Positions 1 through 9,139 are shown, counted from the first letter of the stretch. The stretch: 63,442 nucleotides of DNA from Candidatus Venteria ishoeyi (GCF_030378065.1 NZ_JAUCGJ010000022.1:1-63442); one strand, 5' to 3'. Notes: generated by a model from the letters alone, not told the origin. Numbers and translations are program-made.

Positions 1-88
1 GGCATGAAGATGCCTGAATATCATCGTATGACGGAATTGGAGGTAAGGCTTTTGGCATAATTCTATCTTTTATGGTGTCTATTTTTCC

Positions 89-198
89 TATATTTTAACT
101 CATTTTATGCTGACCGGGAATTGCTGCCTCACCGGTGCATCCTCATCAAGCAAACCGCATATATTTTAACTCATTTTATGCTGACCGGGAATTGCTGC
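89..198. repeat. 39-bp direct duplication at the broken 5' end of the restriction gene
   Basis: A 39-base segment at 89-127 recurs exactly at 160-198. It encodes the residues [12 protein letters not shown] of the downstream restriction-enzyme remnant. The offset of 71 bases is not a multiple of three, so the upstream copy lies in another frame and cannot extend the reading frame. It looks like a small tandem duplication or a junction scar formed during decay of the gene. Confidence 0.9.
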
Positions 199-977
199 TT
201 GAATACAACGTTCAGCGAGGTGAGCAGGCTAAAAGCATCAGCTATGATCAAATGAAGTTTGGTAACAGTTTCAAGCTAAAGGAAACCTCCAGTGAGCATA
301 ATGTCCACTCGATTCACTCAGCAGTGAAATACGACCTGATCGGCAAGGTGGCTGAAAACGTGCAACTGACCAGACATACTGTTACAGAGATTTTATCAGG
401 ACTCGAAAAGCCGGTATTTGCACAGTTTAAAAACAACCCGGAAAGCTTCATCTCTGAAGCCACGCGCCTGATTCAGGAACAAAAAGCGAGCGTTATTATC
501 GAGCACTTGAGCTACGATGCTGTAACCGAGACTCATGACATCGATATCTTTACAGATGGACAAAGTAAACAGGACTTCAGTAAAGCCGGAGATCTACTTA
601 AACGACATATATACGACTATGTCATTACCGACTCCAAAACAGAACGTAATTTTGTCAAAGAGCTTGATACAAGTTCCGAAGTAGTTGTATACGCTAAATT
701 ACCAAAAGGATTTTCAATCCCCACGCCGGTTGGAAACTACAATCCCGACTGGGCCATATCCTTCAAAGAAGGTACCGTTAAGCATGTCTACTTTGTCGCA
801 GAAACCAAAGGCTCCATGTCCAGCATGGAACTCCGTGAAATTGAAAAGACAAAGATAAAATGTGCACGTAAGTTCTTTGATGAAATTAATCGAAAGATTG
901 ACCCTGAAAATGTAAAATATGGTGTGGTAAATAGCTTTAGTAAACTGATGGAAATTGTTGGCGCTGGGGCTATCTGA
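135..977 (+). pseudogene. type III restriction endonuclease (Res), C-terminal remnant
   Basis: The 280-residue open frame matches the C-terminal part of type III restriction enzymes (Res subunit). Intact Res proteins are about 900-1000 residues, with an N-terminal helicase/ATPase that is absent here. The nuclease region is visible near the end: NPDWAI followed about 18 residues later by ETKG, which fits the PD-(D/E)XK catalytic pattern. The only start is a GTG at 135 without a good ribosome site, and the 5' side is disturbed by a 39-bp duplication. No modification (Mod) gene follows. It is most likely a non-functional relic, though separate expression of the nuclease domain cannot be excluded. 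Confidence 0.75.
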
Positions 978-1051
978 ATGATGCTATAGAAAATTGTTAT
1001 GAATGTGCTTTTCTACCTCATCAATAACTTACTGTAAAAAAATGCTGATAT

Positions 1052-1122
1052 AAAATCTCACACAAAGTTACAAAAACATCAGGAGCCTTCTTTGCGATCT
1101 TGGCGGCTTTGTGTGAGATTTT
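1052..1122. repeat. 16-bp inverted repeat, hairpin between convergent genes
   Basis: The arm at 1052-1067 (AAAATCTCACACAAAG) is an exact reverse complement of 1107-1122, with a 39-base loop and T-rich sequence after the right arm. It sits between the Res remnant and the end of rnfG, which are convergent, so it may act as a terminator. It also resembles dispersed CTTTGCG...TTTGTGTGAG-type intergenic palindromes. Confidence 0.7.
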
Positions 1123-1140
1123 TTTCATCGTATGTCGAAC

Positions 1141-1794
1141 TCAGATTTGTTCATTTGGATTCGCTTCAAACAACTGCTCACGATACTTTTCATAATATTT
1201 CAAACTTTTAAGCACGGCGCGAACTACAGCTCTCGGTGTAATCGTCGCGCCGGTGAATTGATCAAACACTCCACCATCACGCTTAACCTGCCAGCGATCT
1301 TCTTCCGGGTTATGCAATGAATGGCCTTGAAAACGGGTGATCCAGTCTGACTTACGTTCATCAACATCATCGCCCAGGCCTGGTGTTTCCTGGTGGCTGA
1401 TCACGCGCACGCCGAGTAAAGTACCCGCATAATCAATACCTACCAGTAAACGGATATTACCGTTATAGCCATCGGGGGCAACCGGCATAAAAGCCAGGGC
1501 CACTGGCTGTCCTGCTTTACGCGCGCGATAAACAGTGATGGGATCAGAGGTACCCAGTAATACCGGGTGTTGTATTTCAAGCGTGTCTATCAGTAAATCA
1601 TTATCGTGCAGCTCTGGTGGTAACAATTGGTGCAGCTTATTGAGTAAGGCAGCCCTTTCGTTGTTTTGAATTTTTTCACGAGTGCCTTCATAAGTCAGGG
1701 CCACAAGTAAGGTACCGAATACGGCAAAAATCAGTAAGACAATACCGCCACGCGCTGCATTTTTCAGTGCTGAGACTTCTTGTTTTTGGTTCAT
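1141..1794 (-). CDS. rnfG: electron transport complex subunit RnfG
   Basis: RnfG is a membrane-anchored, periplasmic subunit of the Rnf complex, which couples ferredoxin/NAD electron transfer to ion movement. It carries covalently bound FMN. The 217-residue protein has one N-terminal transmembrane helix (about residues 15-35). Near its C-terminus it has the flavinylation motif FTGATIT, a match to the S/T-G-A-T/S consensus in which the last threonine is linked to FMN by ApbE. An apbE gene is present at 60388-61407. The start ATG lies 9 bases from the stop of the small upstream gene, so the two are probably cotranscribed after rnfD. rnfE, which normally follows, is missing. NqrC of Na+-NQR is related but usually longer. 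Confidence 0.9.
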   Translation of the reverse strand: MNQKQEVSALKNAARGGIVLLIFAVFGTLLVALTYEGTREKIQNNERAALLNKLHQLLPPELHDNDLLIDTLEIQHPVLLGTSDPITVYRARKAGQPVALAFMPVAPDGYNGNIRLLVGIDYAGTLLGVRVISHQETPGLGDDVDERKSDWITRFQGHSLHNPEEDRWQVKRDGGVFDQFTGATITPRAVVRAVLKSLKYYEKYREQLFEANPNEQI

Positions 1795-1803
1795 GAAACT
1801 TCC

Positions 1804-2091
1804 TTAATCTGCATTCGCTTCCGTGCCTGCTGTTGTGTCTGATGGGATGCTGGTTTTTATTTCTGCTTCATCTTCTTCATTGTCTTCATCCAGATTTTCC
1901 TCATCTGCCTCTTCATCCTCATCTTCCGCAGGTGCCTCTTCTGTTTCCTGGGCATTATTTTTTTCGCTGTGTTGGGCATCACTCTGCTGGGTTACGGGCG
2001 GGGCAACCTTCAGACGCGTGGCAACATCATAGTAACAGGCAAAAAGTCCCATGATAAAACTTAAAAAAGCAACAATTAACAGTTTTATCAT
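1804..2091 (-). CDS. small membrane protein with acidic tail, between rnfD and rnfG
   Basis: Unrecognised 95-residue protein. It has one N-terminal transmembrane helix (about residues 2-20) followed by a very acidic low-complexity tail dominated by Asp and Glu. I chose the ATG at 2091 because the longer frame begins with a TTG inside rnfD, whereas the ATG lies 7 bases after the rnfD stop. By position it belongs to the rnfD-rnfG transcript and may be an accessory subunit or assembly factor of the complex, but that is inferred from context only. The topology of the acidic tail is not clear from the sequence. Confidence 0.6.
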   Translation of the reverse strand: MIKLLIVAFLSFIMGLFACYYDVATRLKVAPPVTQQSDAQHSEKNNAQETEEAPAEDEDEEADEENLDEDNEEDEAEIKTSIPSDTTAGTEANAD

Positions 2092-2098
2092 GTCTTTT

Positions 2099-3133
2099 CT
2101 AATCCCGGTTTTCTGCGCCAAAAACCGGTGGCTGGGTATAATAATCCAGCGTGGGTACAGCCATATTCATCAATAAAACGGCAAATGCAACGCCATCAGG
2201 ATAACCGCCCCAGCTGCGGATAATGTAGATAAGCAAACCAATGCCTGCGGCATAATAGAGCTTGCCACGATTGGAGGTTGCTGCGGTAATTGGGTCAGTG
2301 GCAATAAAAAAAGCACCCAACATGGTTGCACCGCTGAATAAATGGAATAAAGGCGAAGGCATGCTGTCGAGATAAAGCACATGAAATAAACTTGCAATTA
2401 CAAACAGGCTGCCCAGCAAGGCAACAGGAATCTGCCAGCCAATAATTTTCCGGTAAACCAGCCAGATGCCGCCTAATAATAAAGCCAGACTAATCCATTC
2501 CTGTTCTTGACCGCCAACCAAGCCAAAACCGGGTAGTTGCACAATTTCACTGAGCATCCAGGATTCGTTCAGATGATTTTTCATCACATCCAGCGTTGTG
2601 GCACCACTTAGACCATCAACCTGTAGGTTGTTAAAAATAATCTGAAAGCTTTCCATAAACCCCGCATAAAATACCGTACCATTGGCATCAGCAACTTGCC
2701 ATTGGGTCATTTCCACCGGAAATGAAATGAGTAACATGGCATAACCTACCATTGTGGGGTTGAAGCTGTTATAACCCAGGCCACCATATAAATGTTTGGC
2801 AAATATCAACGCAAAACTGATACCCAGTACACTAATCCACCAGGGGGCCAGCGGTGGAATCGCAACTGCCAGCAAACAGGCGCTGAGTAAGGCGGAATTA
2901 TCACTGACAAAGGCTTTAATCGGGCGTTTGCGTAGATGCAGCATTACAACTTCAGTCACTAATGCTGCGGTGCAGGTCAGTAGTAATTGCCAGAATATGC
3001 CCCAACCATAAAAGATAAATATCAATAAAATAGCGGGTATCAAGGCGTATAATACCTGGCGCATAATTTCAGAAATGGTATAAGACTGGTGGCTGTAAGG
3101 GGCTGGACTGACTGTAAATGGCATTTCACGCAT
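2099..3133 (-). CDS. rnfD: electron transport complex subunit RnfD
   Basis: RnfD is the polytopic inner-membrane subunit of Rnf and carries a covalent FMN. The 344-residue length is typical. About nine or ten hydrophobic segments are visible. The flavinylation motif LSGATTLD lies near residue 185, and the family motif GYNSFNPTMVGYA is present. NqrB is a relative but is larger. The second in-frame ATG at 3124 has a better ribosome site (GCAGGA) than the first at 3133 and may be the true start. It is first in the rnfD-small protein-rnfG unit and divergent from the permease. rnfA, rnfB, rnfC and rnfE are not in the window. Confidence 0.9.
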   Translation of the reverse strand: MREMPFTVSPAPYSHQSYTISEIMRQVLYALIPAILLIFIFYGWGIFWQLLLTCTAALVTEVVMLHLRKRPIKAFVSDNSALLSACLLAVAIPPLAPWWISVLGISFALIFAKHLYGGLGYNSFNPTMVGYAMLLISFPVEMTQWQVADANGTVFYAGFMESFQIIFNNLQVDGLSGATTLDVMKNHLNESWMLSEIVQLPGFGLVGGQEQEWISLALLLGGIWLVYRKIIGWQIPVALLGSLFVIASLFHVLYLDSMPSPLFHLFSGATMLGAFFIATDPITAATSNRGKLYYAAGIGLLIYIIRSWGGYPDGVAFAVLLMNMAVPTLDYYTQPPVFGAENRD

Positions 3134-3182
3134 CCTGCGGGTGTAAATTCGGGTTGATTATAACATTCAGGAAAATTCCACT

Positions 3183-4418
3183 ATGGATTTATTTATACAT
3201 ATTTTAGAACAAACCCTTTATTTCTATAATGAAATTGCCATTTATCTGGTATTGGGTTTTGTAATTGCAGCATTACTGCATATTCTGTTTCCAGAATCAC
3301 TGGTGCGTAAACATTTAGGGCATAACTCCTTTTTATCAGTATTAAAATCCACCGCTTTTGGTATTCCGCTGCCGATTTGTTCCTGTGGTGTGGTGCCGGT
3401 TGCCGCTTCCTTGAAAAAAAGCGGGGCTTCCAATGGGGCTACGGTTTCTTTTCTGATCTCAACCCCGCAAATTGGCGCGGACAGTTACTTAATTACCTAC
3501 TCATTATTAGGCTGGATTTTTGGTGTTTTTCGCATTATGGCCGCTTTAATAACCGCGTTGGCTGCCGGTTTATTTGTGAATTTATTTCAACGCAAGCCAA
3601 CAGGCATCGATAAACAAGAGGCAACAAGCTCAGGTACACAGGAAACTGCCAAAGATCGTTTGTCTCATATTGGTCGTTATATTGAATATGAATTACTTGG
3701 CCCAATCGCCAATGCGCTGTTGATTGGCATTGTCATTGCGGGTTTTATCAGTGCTTTGGTACCAGAAAATTTCTTTGAAGCCTGGATGGGCGGCACCTGG
3801 ACATCAATGTTGGTTATGCTGGTGGTGGGCATCCCCCTGTATATCTGTGCTTCCGCCTCAACCCCAATTGCGGCCTCGTTAATTTTGAAGGGCATGTCAC
3901 CCGGCGCGGCTTTGGTATTTTTATTAGTTGGTCCGGCAACCAATGCCATGAGCATTGCCACCGTACTGAAAATCGTGGGTAAGCGCGCCACTGCGATTTA
4001 TTTATTAACCATTGCCGTGGTCAGCTTGTTATTGGGCGGCCTGTTAAACCTGATGGTTGCACATTATGGGATGGGACAAATCATTTTTACCCATCAGCAT
4101 GAATTGTTACCCGCCTGGCTGAAATTAATCGGCTCAGGCTTGCTGTTGTTGATGCTGGCTGGTTATTATATGCGTCGCTTTTTTTCACAAAAAACACAGG
4201 AGATGTTGGATATGAGCAATCGTATTACCTTAACCGTTGATGGTATGACATGTATGCATTGCGCAGCGAATGTTAAACGCGCTGTTGAGGGTATTGAGGG
4301 TGCCGCTGACGCGCAAATTAATCTGGAAAATAAATCAGTTAGCTTTGAGTTGGATGACAGCAGCAAAACTGAGCAGATTAAACTGGAAATCCGGGCTGCG
4401 GGTTATGAAACATCATAA
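3183..4418 (+). CDS. SO_0444-type Cu/Zn efflux permease with C-terminal HMA domain
   Basis: This 411-residue inner-membrane protein belongs to the permease family of ArsP-like/DUF318 transporters, in the subgroup named for Shewanella SO_0444, thought to export copper or zinc. About eight transmembrane helices occupy residues 10-330. The two family signatures PICSCGVVP (Cys66 and Cys68) and YICASAS (Cys222) place cysteines where metal could bind. A heavy-metal-associated domain fills residues 349-411 with the motif GMTCMHC (Cys357, Cys360). AGGAAAA before the ATG is a reasonable ribosome site. It shares a 49-bp divergent promoter region with rnfD. The exact metal is not determinable from sequence. 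Confidence 0.85.
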   Translation: MDLFIHILEQTLYFYNEIAIYLVLGFVIAALLHILFPESLVRKHLGHNSFLSVLKSTAFGIPLPICSCGVVPVAASLKKSGASNGATVSFLISTPQIGADSYLITYSLLGWIFGVFRIMAALITALAAGLFVNLFQRKPTGIDKQEATSSGTQETAKDRLSHIGRYIEYELLGPIANALLIGIVIAGFISALVPENFFEAWMGGTWTSMLVMLVVGIPLYICASASTPIAASLILKGMSPGAALVFLLVGPATNAMSIATVLKIVGKRATAIYLLTIAVVSLLLGGLLNLMVAHYGMGQIIFTHQHELLPAWLKLIGSGLLLLMLAGYYMRRFFSQKTQEMLDMSNRITLTVDGMTCMHCAANVKRAVEGIEGAADAQINLENKSVSFELDDSSKTEQIKLEIRAAGYETS

Positions 4419-4568
4419 AGTTTTCCAGCCAGTTTTGCGTTAGTACTCTGCTTGCCCTCGCTATTGAAATAAAATGACTTCCAAATACTTCAATGGCATT
4501 GTTTCTGGCATCCTGCTGCAAAAAACAGGATAATGGCCCTTTTTTTATGACAAAGAACGACTAGGAAC

Positions 4569-5918
4569 ATGAGCGCACACATTCTTGTTGTTGATGATGA
4601 ACCCGATATTTGCAGCCTGCTACAGGAAATTCTTGAAGATGAGGGGTTCCATGTTGATATTGCTGAAAATGGGGAAAGTGCCCGCAATTTACGTCAGGAA
4701 AAACGTCCTGATGTGATTTTACTGGATATCTGGATGCCGGATATCGATGGCATTTCTCTATTAAAAGAATGGATGGAAAGTGGTTTGAATGAAACCCCGG
4801 TCATTATGATGTCCGGGCATGGCACGGTGGAAACTGCGGTGGAAGCCACCCGTTTGGGAGCCTATGATTTCATTGAGAAACCCATTGCCTTATCCAAACT
4901 CTTATTAACCATTCATCGTGCCTTGGAAATAAGTAATCTACGGCGCGAAAATACCGGCCTTAAACATAATGTTGAAGTTGCTGAGCCATTAGGGCGCAGT
5001 GAGGTGATGAACACCCTGCGCGAGCAGGTATTGCGTATGGAGCATCACGATGCTTCGGTATTGATTATCGGCGAGCCAGGCAGTGGTCGCTCGCTGTTTG
5101 CGCATTATCTGCACGATAACAGTCCGCGTAAAGGTGCGCCATTTATCAATGTGCGTATTGCTGGCATGAGCGCGGAAAATCAATCGGTCGAATTATTCGG
5201 TAGCGAAGGCAACACCCCGGCGCGTTTAGAGCAGGCAAATGGCGGTACCTTATTTATCCGTGATATTGCTGATTTAGACAGCGCGCTGCAAGCAAGGCTG
5301 CTCAGTAGTCTGGAAAACCAAGCCTTTGTGCATAATGCCACAAATCAAACCGTGCCGATTAATGTGCGTATTATCGCGGCGATCCCTTATGAATTAGAGC
5401 AGGTGGTCAGTACCGGAAAATTACGTGAAGACTTGTATTATTATCTGAATGTCCTACCCTTACATATACCACCTTTGCGCGAACATTGTGAAGATGTGCC
5501 GGAGTTGCTGGAGTATTATGTCAACCTGTTTGTTACTCAGGAAAATCTCCCTTACCGGCGTTTTACCGTGGCCGCACAAAATCGTTTACGCAATTATCAT
5601 TGGCCGGGTAATGTGCGAGAATTAAAAAATCTGGTACAGCGCCTGTTAATTTTAGGCCATGATGATGATATTGATGTGGACGAGGTTGAACCCACGCTCA
5701 ATGCACAGCAACGTGCGGTCACGACCAGTAATATGCCAATTTTTGATTTGCCATTGCGAGAAGCGCGCGAGCAGTTTGAACGGGCTTACCTGGAATATCA
5801 GTTGCAGGAAGCCGGTGGTAATGTCAGCAAAGTTGCCAGCCGGGTAGGGCTGGAGCGCACCCATTTATATCGCAAACTGCGTGCGCTGGATATTGATCCG
5901 AAACAGACGAAACGATGA
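4569..5918 (+). CDS. NtrX-like response regulator with degenerate AAA+ domain
   Basis: 449 residues: receiver domain (1-120; phosphoacceptor Asp53, Lys104), AAA+ domain (about 140-360) and a C-terminal Fis-type helix-turn-helix (about 410-445). The overall order is that of NtrC/NtrX sigma-54 activators, but key parts are altered. The GAFTGA loop that contacts sigma-54 is absent between ELFG (208-211) and GGTLF (225). The Walker A lysine is Arg174 (GEPGSGRS), and the Walker B acidic pair reads Arg231-Asp232. It is therefore unlikely to remodel sigma-54 polymerase and probably acts as a DNA-binding regulator controlled by phosphorylation. No NtrY-like sensor kinase is adjacent. ATG 4569 is preceded by AGGAA. 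Confidence 0.8.
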   Translation: MSAHILVVDDEPDICSLLQEILEDEGFHVDIAENGESARNLRQEKRPDVILLDIWMPDIDGISLLKEWMESGLNETPVIMMSGHGTVETAVEATRLGAYDFIEKPIALSKLLLTIHRALEISNLRRENTGLKHNVEVAEPLGRSEVMNTLREQVLRMEHHDASVLIIGEPGSGRSLFAHYLHDNSPRKGAPFINVRIAGMSAENQSVELFGSEGNTPARLEQANGGTLFIRDIADLDSALQARLLSSLENQAFVHNATNQTVPINVRIIAAIPYELEQVVSTGKLREDLYYYLNVLPLHIPPLREHCEDVPELLEYYVNLFVTQENLPYRRFTVAAQNRLRNYHWPGNVRELKNLVQRLLILGHDDDIDVDEVEPTLNAQQRAVTTSNMPIFDLPLREAREQFERAYLEYQLQEAGGNVSKVASRVGLERTHLYRKLRALDIDPKQTKR

Positions 5919-5932
5919 TAGAGGACAGCTTT

Positions 5933-6265
5933 ATGTATCAATCACTTATCACCAGTATCACAGTTATTGCTTTATTAAGTTCGACTATTGCATTTGCTGA
6001 AGGCAGCGCCCGACATAGTGAATTATCACTACAACACGGCATCAATGCCAGCGCTCAAGGCGCGGCAGGTAGCGCGCAGATCGTTTCAGGCGCTTCCAGT
6101 GTGCCGCTGGGGGCTTCTGCGGCGGTTAGTGGTACTTTGGCGGAAGATCTATCCGAATCAGCACAGCTTAAAATTGGTGATCCCCTGCCTATCGGTGATG
6201 CGGTTGTCAGCGCTGGGCCTGCGCCGAATGAAGCCTTACAGCAATCTACAGCGGTAGATGAATAG
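5933..6265 (+). CDS. small secreted protein of unknown function
   Basis: 110 residues with an N-terminal signal peptide (hydrophobic core SLITSITVIALLSS, likely cleavage after AFA near residue 22). The mature part is rich in Ala, Ser and Gly and has no recognisable domain. A longer frame starts at 5915 and overlaps the regulator stop by four bases. I prefer ATG 5933, which has GAGG eight bases upstream and begins the signal peptide cleanly. It is probably in the same transcript as the NtrX-like gene. It converges on the MoxR gene 27 bases downstream. Confidence 0.65.
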   Translation: MYQSLITSITVIALLSSTIAFAEGSARHSELSLQHGINASAQGAAGSAQIVSGASSVPLGASAAVSGTLAEDLSESAQLKIGDPLPIGDAVVSAGPAPNEALQQSTAVDE

Positions 6266-6292
6266 TTATGCTCATCTACTTAAGCTGAATCA

Positions 6293-7336
6293 TTACTCAT
6301 ACAACATCACTTCTGCCACCTGCTGCGCCCAAGCTTGAAACTGTGGCACACGGAACAATTCATCACCAATGGCGCGTTGCATATCAGAAATGAGCATCAC
6401 GCCCATTTCACGCTGTGGGAAATAACCGGCATATTCTAAAATACGCCCGTATACTGCCTGTGAATCCTCGCTGCCCTTGGCACGGATAGCGCGACCCACC
6501 AAAGCTGAGGCTACCGCATATTGTAAGTCGATAGCCTTAGGCACGGGGACATCCTCGCCATTTAAGATGGCATCCAGGCTGGGCATATTCTCCAGGTTAT
6601 CAATAAACGCTTTTAATTCAATGCCTGCCGCCGGGCCAATACAAGCTTGCAGCCCTCCCAGTAATAAATCCGGCAATTCCATGAATTTTTGCACAGCACG
6701 ATGGGCAAACTCCCAGGAGCGCGGCGAAGGGAAAGCTACGGGATTATGCGCGGGATCAAAATCAAATAATAATTCCGGGCGAAAACGCAAAAATCCGATA
6801 ATACGCTCATCAATCTGATTCTGATAAGCCCAGGCCACCCAGTCATCCAAATGGGTATCCACTTCAAAATGGGAAAAACGGTTTGCCAGCGGCGCGGGCA
6901 TGGTGTAAGTCACGCCACGATCACCCTGGCGGTTGCCTGCTGCGACAATAATCCAATGCTCCGGCACTTCATAAGCGCCCAGACGCCGATCCAGAATCAG
7001 TTGGTAGGCTGCCGCAGAGACACTGGGTGGAGCTGAGGTAATTTCATCCAGAAACAGTATGCCGGCTTCACCATGACGCTCACGGTCGGGCAATAAGGCG
7101 GGTACTGCCCATTCCACCAGTTCTTTGCTGCGAAAAGGAATACCCCGTAAATCACTGGGTTCCATTTGTGATAGACGGATATCAATCACTGGCACCTGAT
7201 GCCGTGCAGCAACCTGAGCCACAATCTGGGATTTACCCACACCCGGCGGCCCCCATAACATAACCGGTGTATGATGTCCGGCAACGGCGCTGATAAATTC
7301 ACGATCAAGTAACACACTCAGTTGAGCTGGACGCAT
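6293..7336 (-). CDS. MoxR-family AAA+ ATPase
   Basis: 347-residue AAA+ ATPase of the MoxR/AAA_5 group, chaperone-like enzymes that help assemble or activate metalloproteins or surface complexes, usually with VWA or DUF58 partners. Walker A is GPPGVGKS (about residues 29-36), Walker B is ILFLDEIT, and a sensor asparagine follows in AAGNRQGDRG. The C-terminal region is an alpha-helical lid. No VWA partner is next to it. A DUF58 protein is at 28948-29853, well away, so whether they pair is inference. A gap of 80 bases separates it from the exported protein upstream. Confidence 0.85.
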   Translation of the reverse strand: MRPAQLSVLLDREFISAVAGHHTPVMLWGPPGVGKSQIVAQVAARHQVPVIDIRLSQMEPSDLRGIPFRSKELVEWAVPALLPDRERHGEAGILFLDEITSAPPSVSAAAYQLILDRRLGAYEVPEHWIIVAAGNRQGDRGVTYTMPAPLANRFSHFEVDTHLDDWVAWAYQNQIDERIIGFLRFRPELLFDFDPAHNPVAFPSPRSWEFAHRAVQKFMELPDLLLGGLQACIGPAAGIELKAFIDNLENMPSLDAILNGEDVPVPKAIDLQYAVASALVGRAIRAKGSEDSQAVYGRILEYAGYFPQREMGVMLISDMQRAIGDELFRVPQFQAWAQQVAEVMLYE

Positions 7337-7416
7337 CTTGTTATTAATCCTTAAAGTTCAGATGTTTCGCTGTAAGAGTGACTTTGATATATGCGTAGCA
7401 TGCAAAATTCAAGAGC

Positions 7417-9000
7417 CTATGAAATCTCTCTCACTTTACGCATTCCCAGACCTAGCACTAATAAAGACAATAAAATCATCGCCCATTCTGACAGGGTGGG
7501 AATTGAGGCTGCGGGATTATTGACTGTAGGCACTGGGGCAACGGCTTGTCCAGTCACAAATAAACGAAACAGTGGCATTGCCGGATCATTGCTTTGAAAT
7601 TGTAATCTACCGCTGAACTGTCCGATTGTTGTGGGACTAAATTGTACCCCAAAACGGCTGGTGCCTCCGGGGGTGATAGGCGTTTGTGGGAAGTTGACCA
7701 GTTGATAAGCCGCAGGCAGACTGGAATTACTGAGCACTAAATCAGCCGTGCCGGTGTTTTGCAGCGAGATTAATAAAGTTTGGCTGCCACCACTGGGCAG
7801 ACTGGCAAAGTTCAGGTTATCCACATCGCTGTTCAATGCTTGCCCATTACTGTTCAGTACCGTCAGTTTGGGCACTGTGCTGATAACGCTGCCTTGCAAA
7901 GATAGTTGAAACGGATTTTCATCCGGGTCATTATTATCCAGTTGCAAGTTCCCGGAAAATTGTCCAGCATTATTGGCATCCAGTTGCACGATTAAATCCA
8001 GACTGGCAGCAGATGCCAGCAACGTTGGCAGGGCGCTGGTATTTTGCAGGGAAAAGCCTGCAGGTAAAGTCAACTGACTCAGGTTCAAGTCCGCAGCACC
8101 AAGCCCAGCGCTGTTTTGCACCCGCAAAGTTTTTGTCAGTGGCTGGTTTTCAGGTGTGCTGCCAAAGTCAACAAGACTGCTGCCGCTGACTAAATCTGTA
8201 GCCCCATCAAATATCTGAATTTCAGCAGGAATGGTACTGAAACCACGTAAAAAAACCGCAGAATCAAAACTGGAATCACGCACATCGGCAACTGCCAGTT
8301 TCAGATGGTATTGATTGCCTGCCGTCAATGCCGTGGTGGCAGTTTGCAGGCGGGTAAAACCGTCATATTCAATCGCAAACGGAGCGACTTGATTGGCAAA
8401 ATCATTATAGTCATTATTAACAAATTCAGTGCTATTGCTGGTTTTATTAATACTGTTAATCGAAATATTGGTCAGATTGATTTTTTGAGTGGGGTTAGCG
8501 ATATCATGCAGAAAAAAACCAAAAACATCATTAAAATTGGAATTTACAAACTCATTATATTCTTCTGAGGCTAACAAATATTGGAAAGACAGATTGCTAC
8601 CCTGGGCGAGAAAGTCAAATTCCAATACTGCCGCATCGTAACTGCTGCCTGTTGTGGTTAAGTTATTGAGATCGCTATCCCCTGCACTATTAAAATTGGT
8701 TGTTTTACCACCGGAAAGGTTAGGGCCGCTGGCATCCTGGGTTTTGCCTGTACTCAGCACAATACCACTATCGATGTCCAGGCCGGAACTTGTCCCCTGA
8801 TTGAACACAGCCGCTGCTTCAGTCGCGCCATGATACTGGCATTGCGAAACCGAAGAACCGGCAAGGCAGGCTTGTGGGTCATTGAGCAGTTGCTGCACCA
8901 GGGTATTGGCTGTTTGCGGACTTAATATATCAAGCGCACTCGCCACGGGATTAAGTAAGGTTAAAAATATGGCTGTTAAAAAATATGCTATAGGTTTCAT
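7417..9000 (-). CDS. exported choice-of-anchor L / IPTL-CTERM protein
   Basis: 527-residue exported protein. It has a signal peptide (residues 1-22, cleavage near ASA), a choice-of-anchor L domain (about 25-240, including ASEEYNEFVN and DVFGFFL), then two choice-of-anchor D-type immunoglobulin-like repeats (about 245-480). It ends in an IPTL-CTERM sorting tail: IPTLSEWAM, a hydrophobic helix and a basic end. The tail is predicted to be recognised by an exosortase-type enzyme, giving surface attachment or release. AGGAA lies 9 bases before the ATG. Function is unknown; adhesion or a matrix role is plausible. It is divergent from the zinc-ribbon gene across a 139-bp intergenic region. Confidence 0.85.
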   Translation of the reverse strand: MKPIAYFLTAIFLTLLNPVASALDILSPQTANTLVQQLLNDPQACLAGSSVSQCQYHGATEAAAVFNQGTSSGLDIDSGIVLSTGKTQDASGPNLSGGKTTNFNSAGDSDLNNLTTTGSSYDAAVLEFDFLAQGSNLSFQYLLASEEYNEFVNSNFNDVFGFFLHDIANPTQKINLTNISINSINKTSNSTEFVNNDYNDFANQVAPFAIEYDGFTRLQTATTALTAGNQYHLKLAVADVRDSSFDSAVFLRGFSTIPAEIQIFDGATDLVSGSSLVDFGSTPENQPLTKTLRVQNSAGLGAADLNLSQLTLPAGFSLQNTSALPTLLASAASLDLIVQLDANNAGQFSGNLQLDNNDPDENPFQLSLQGSVISTVPKLTVLNSNGQALNSDVDNLNFASLPSGGSQTLLISLQNTGTADLVLSNSSLPAAYQLVNFPQTPITPGGTSRFGVQFSPTTIGQFSGRLQFQSNDPAMPLFRLFVTGQAVAPVPTVNNPAASIPTLSEWAMILLSLLVLGLGMRKVREIS

Positions 9001-9139
9001 GGTTTATATTCCTGAACATCGGGTTTTATCCAATAATATACAGGGCAAAACGAAAAAAGTCTTGTTTGTTGCTTATTCACGCTATGGGTTTTGTTACACT
9101 AAAGAAACGGGAACAATAATTTTATAAGGTCAAATCCTC

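Noticed and set aside
1-60. Open frame from the first base ending in TAA at 58-60
   Set aside because: Only 19 codons are visible and no motif can be recognised; it could be the tail of a gene or chance.
1823-2054. Ser-rich open frames on the plus strand
   Set aside because: They are antisense shadows of the Asp/Glu-rich tail of the small Rnf-associated protein.
4490-4530. Possible sigma-54 promoter (TGGCAT...CTGC) before the NtrX-like gene
   Set aside because: The spacing between GG and GC is one base short of the required distance in both possible registers.
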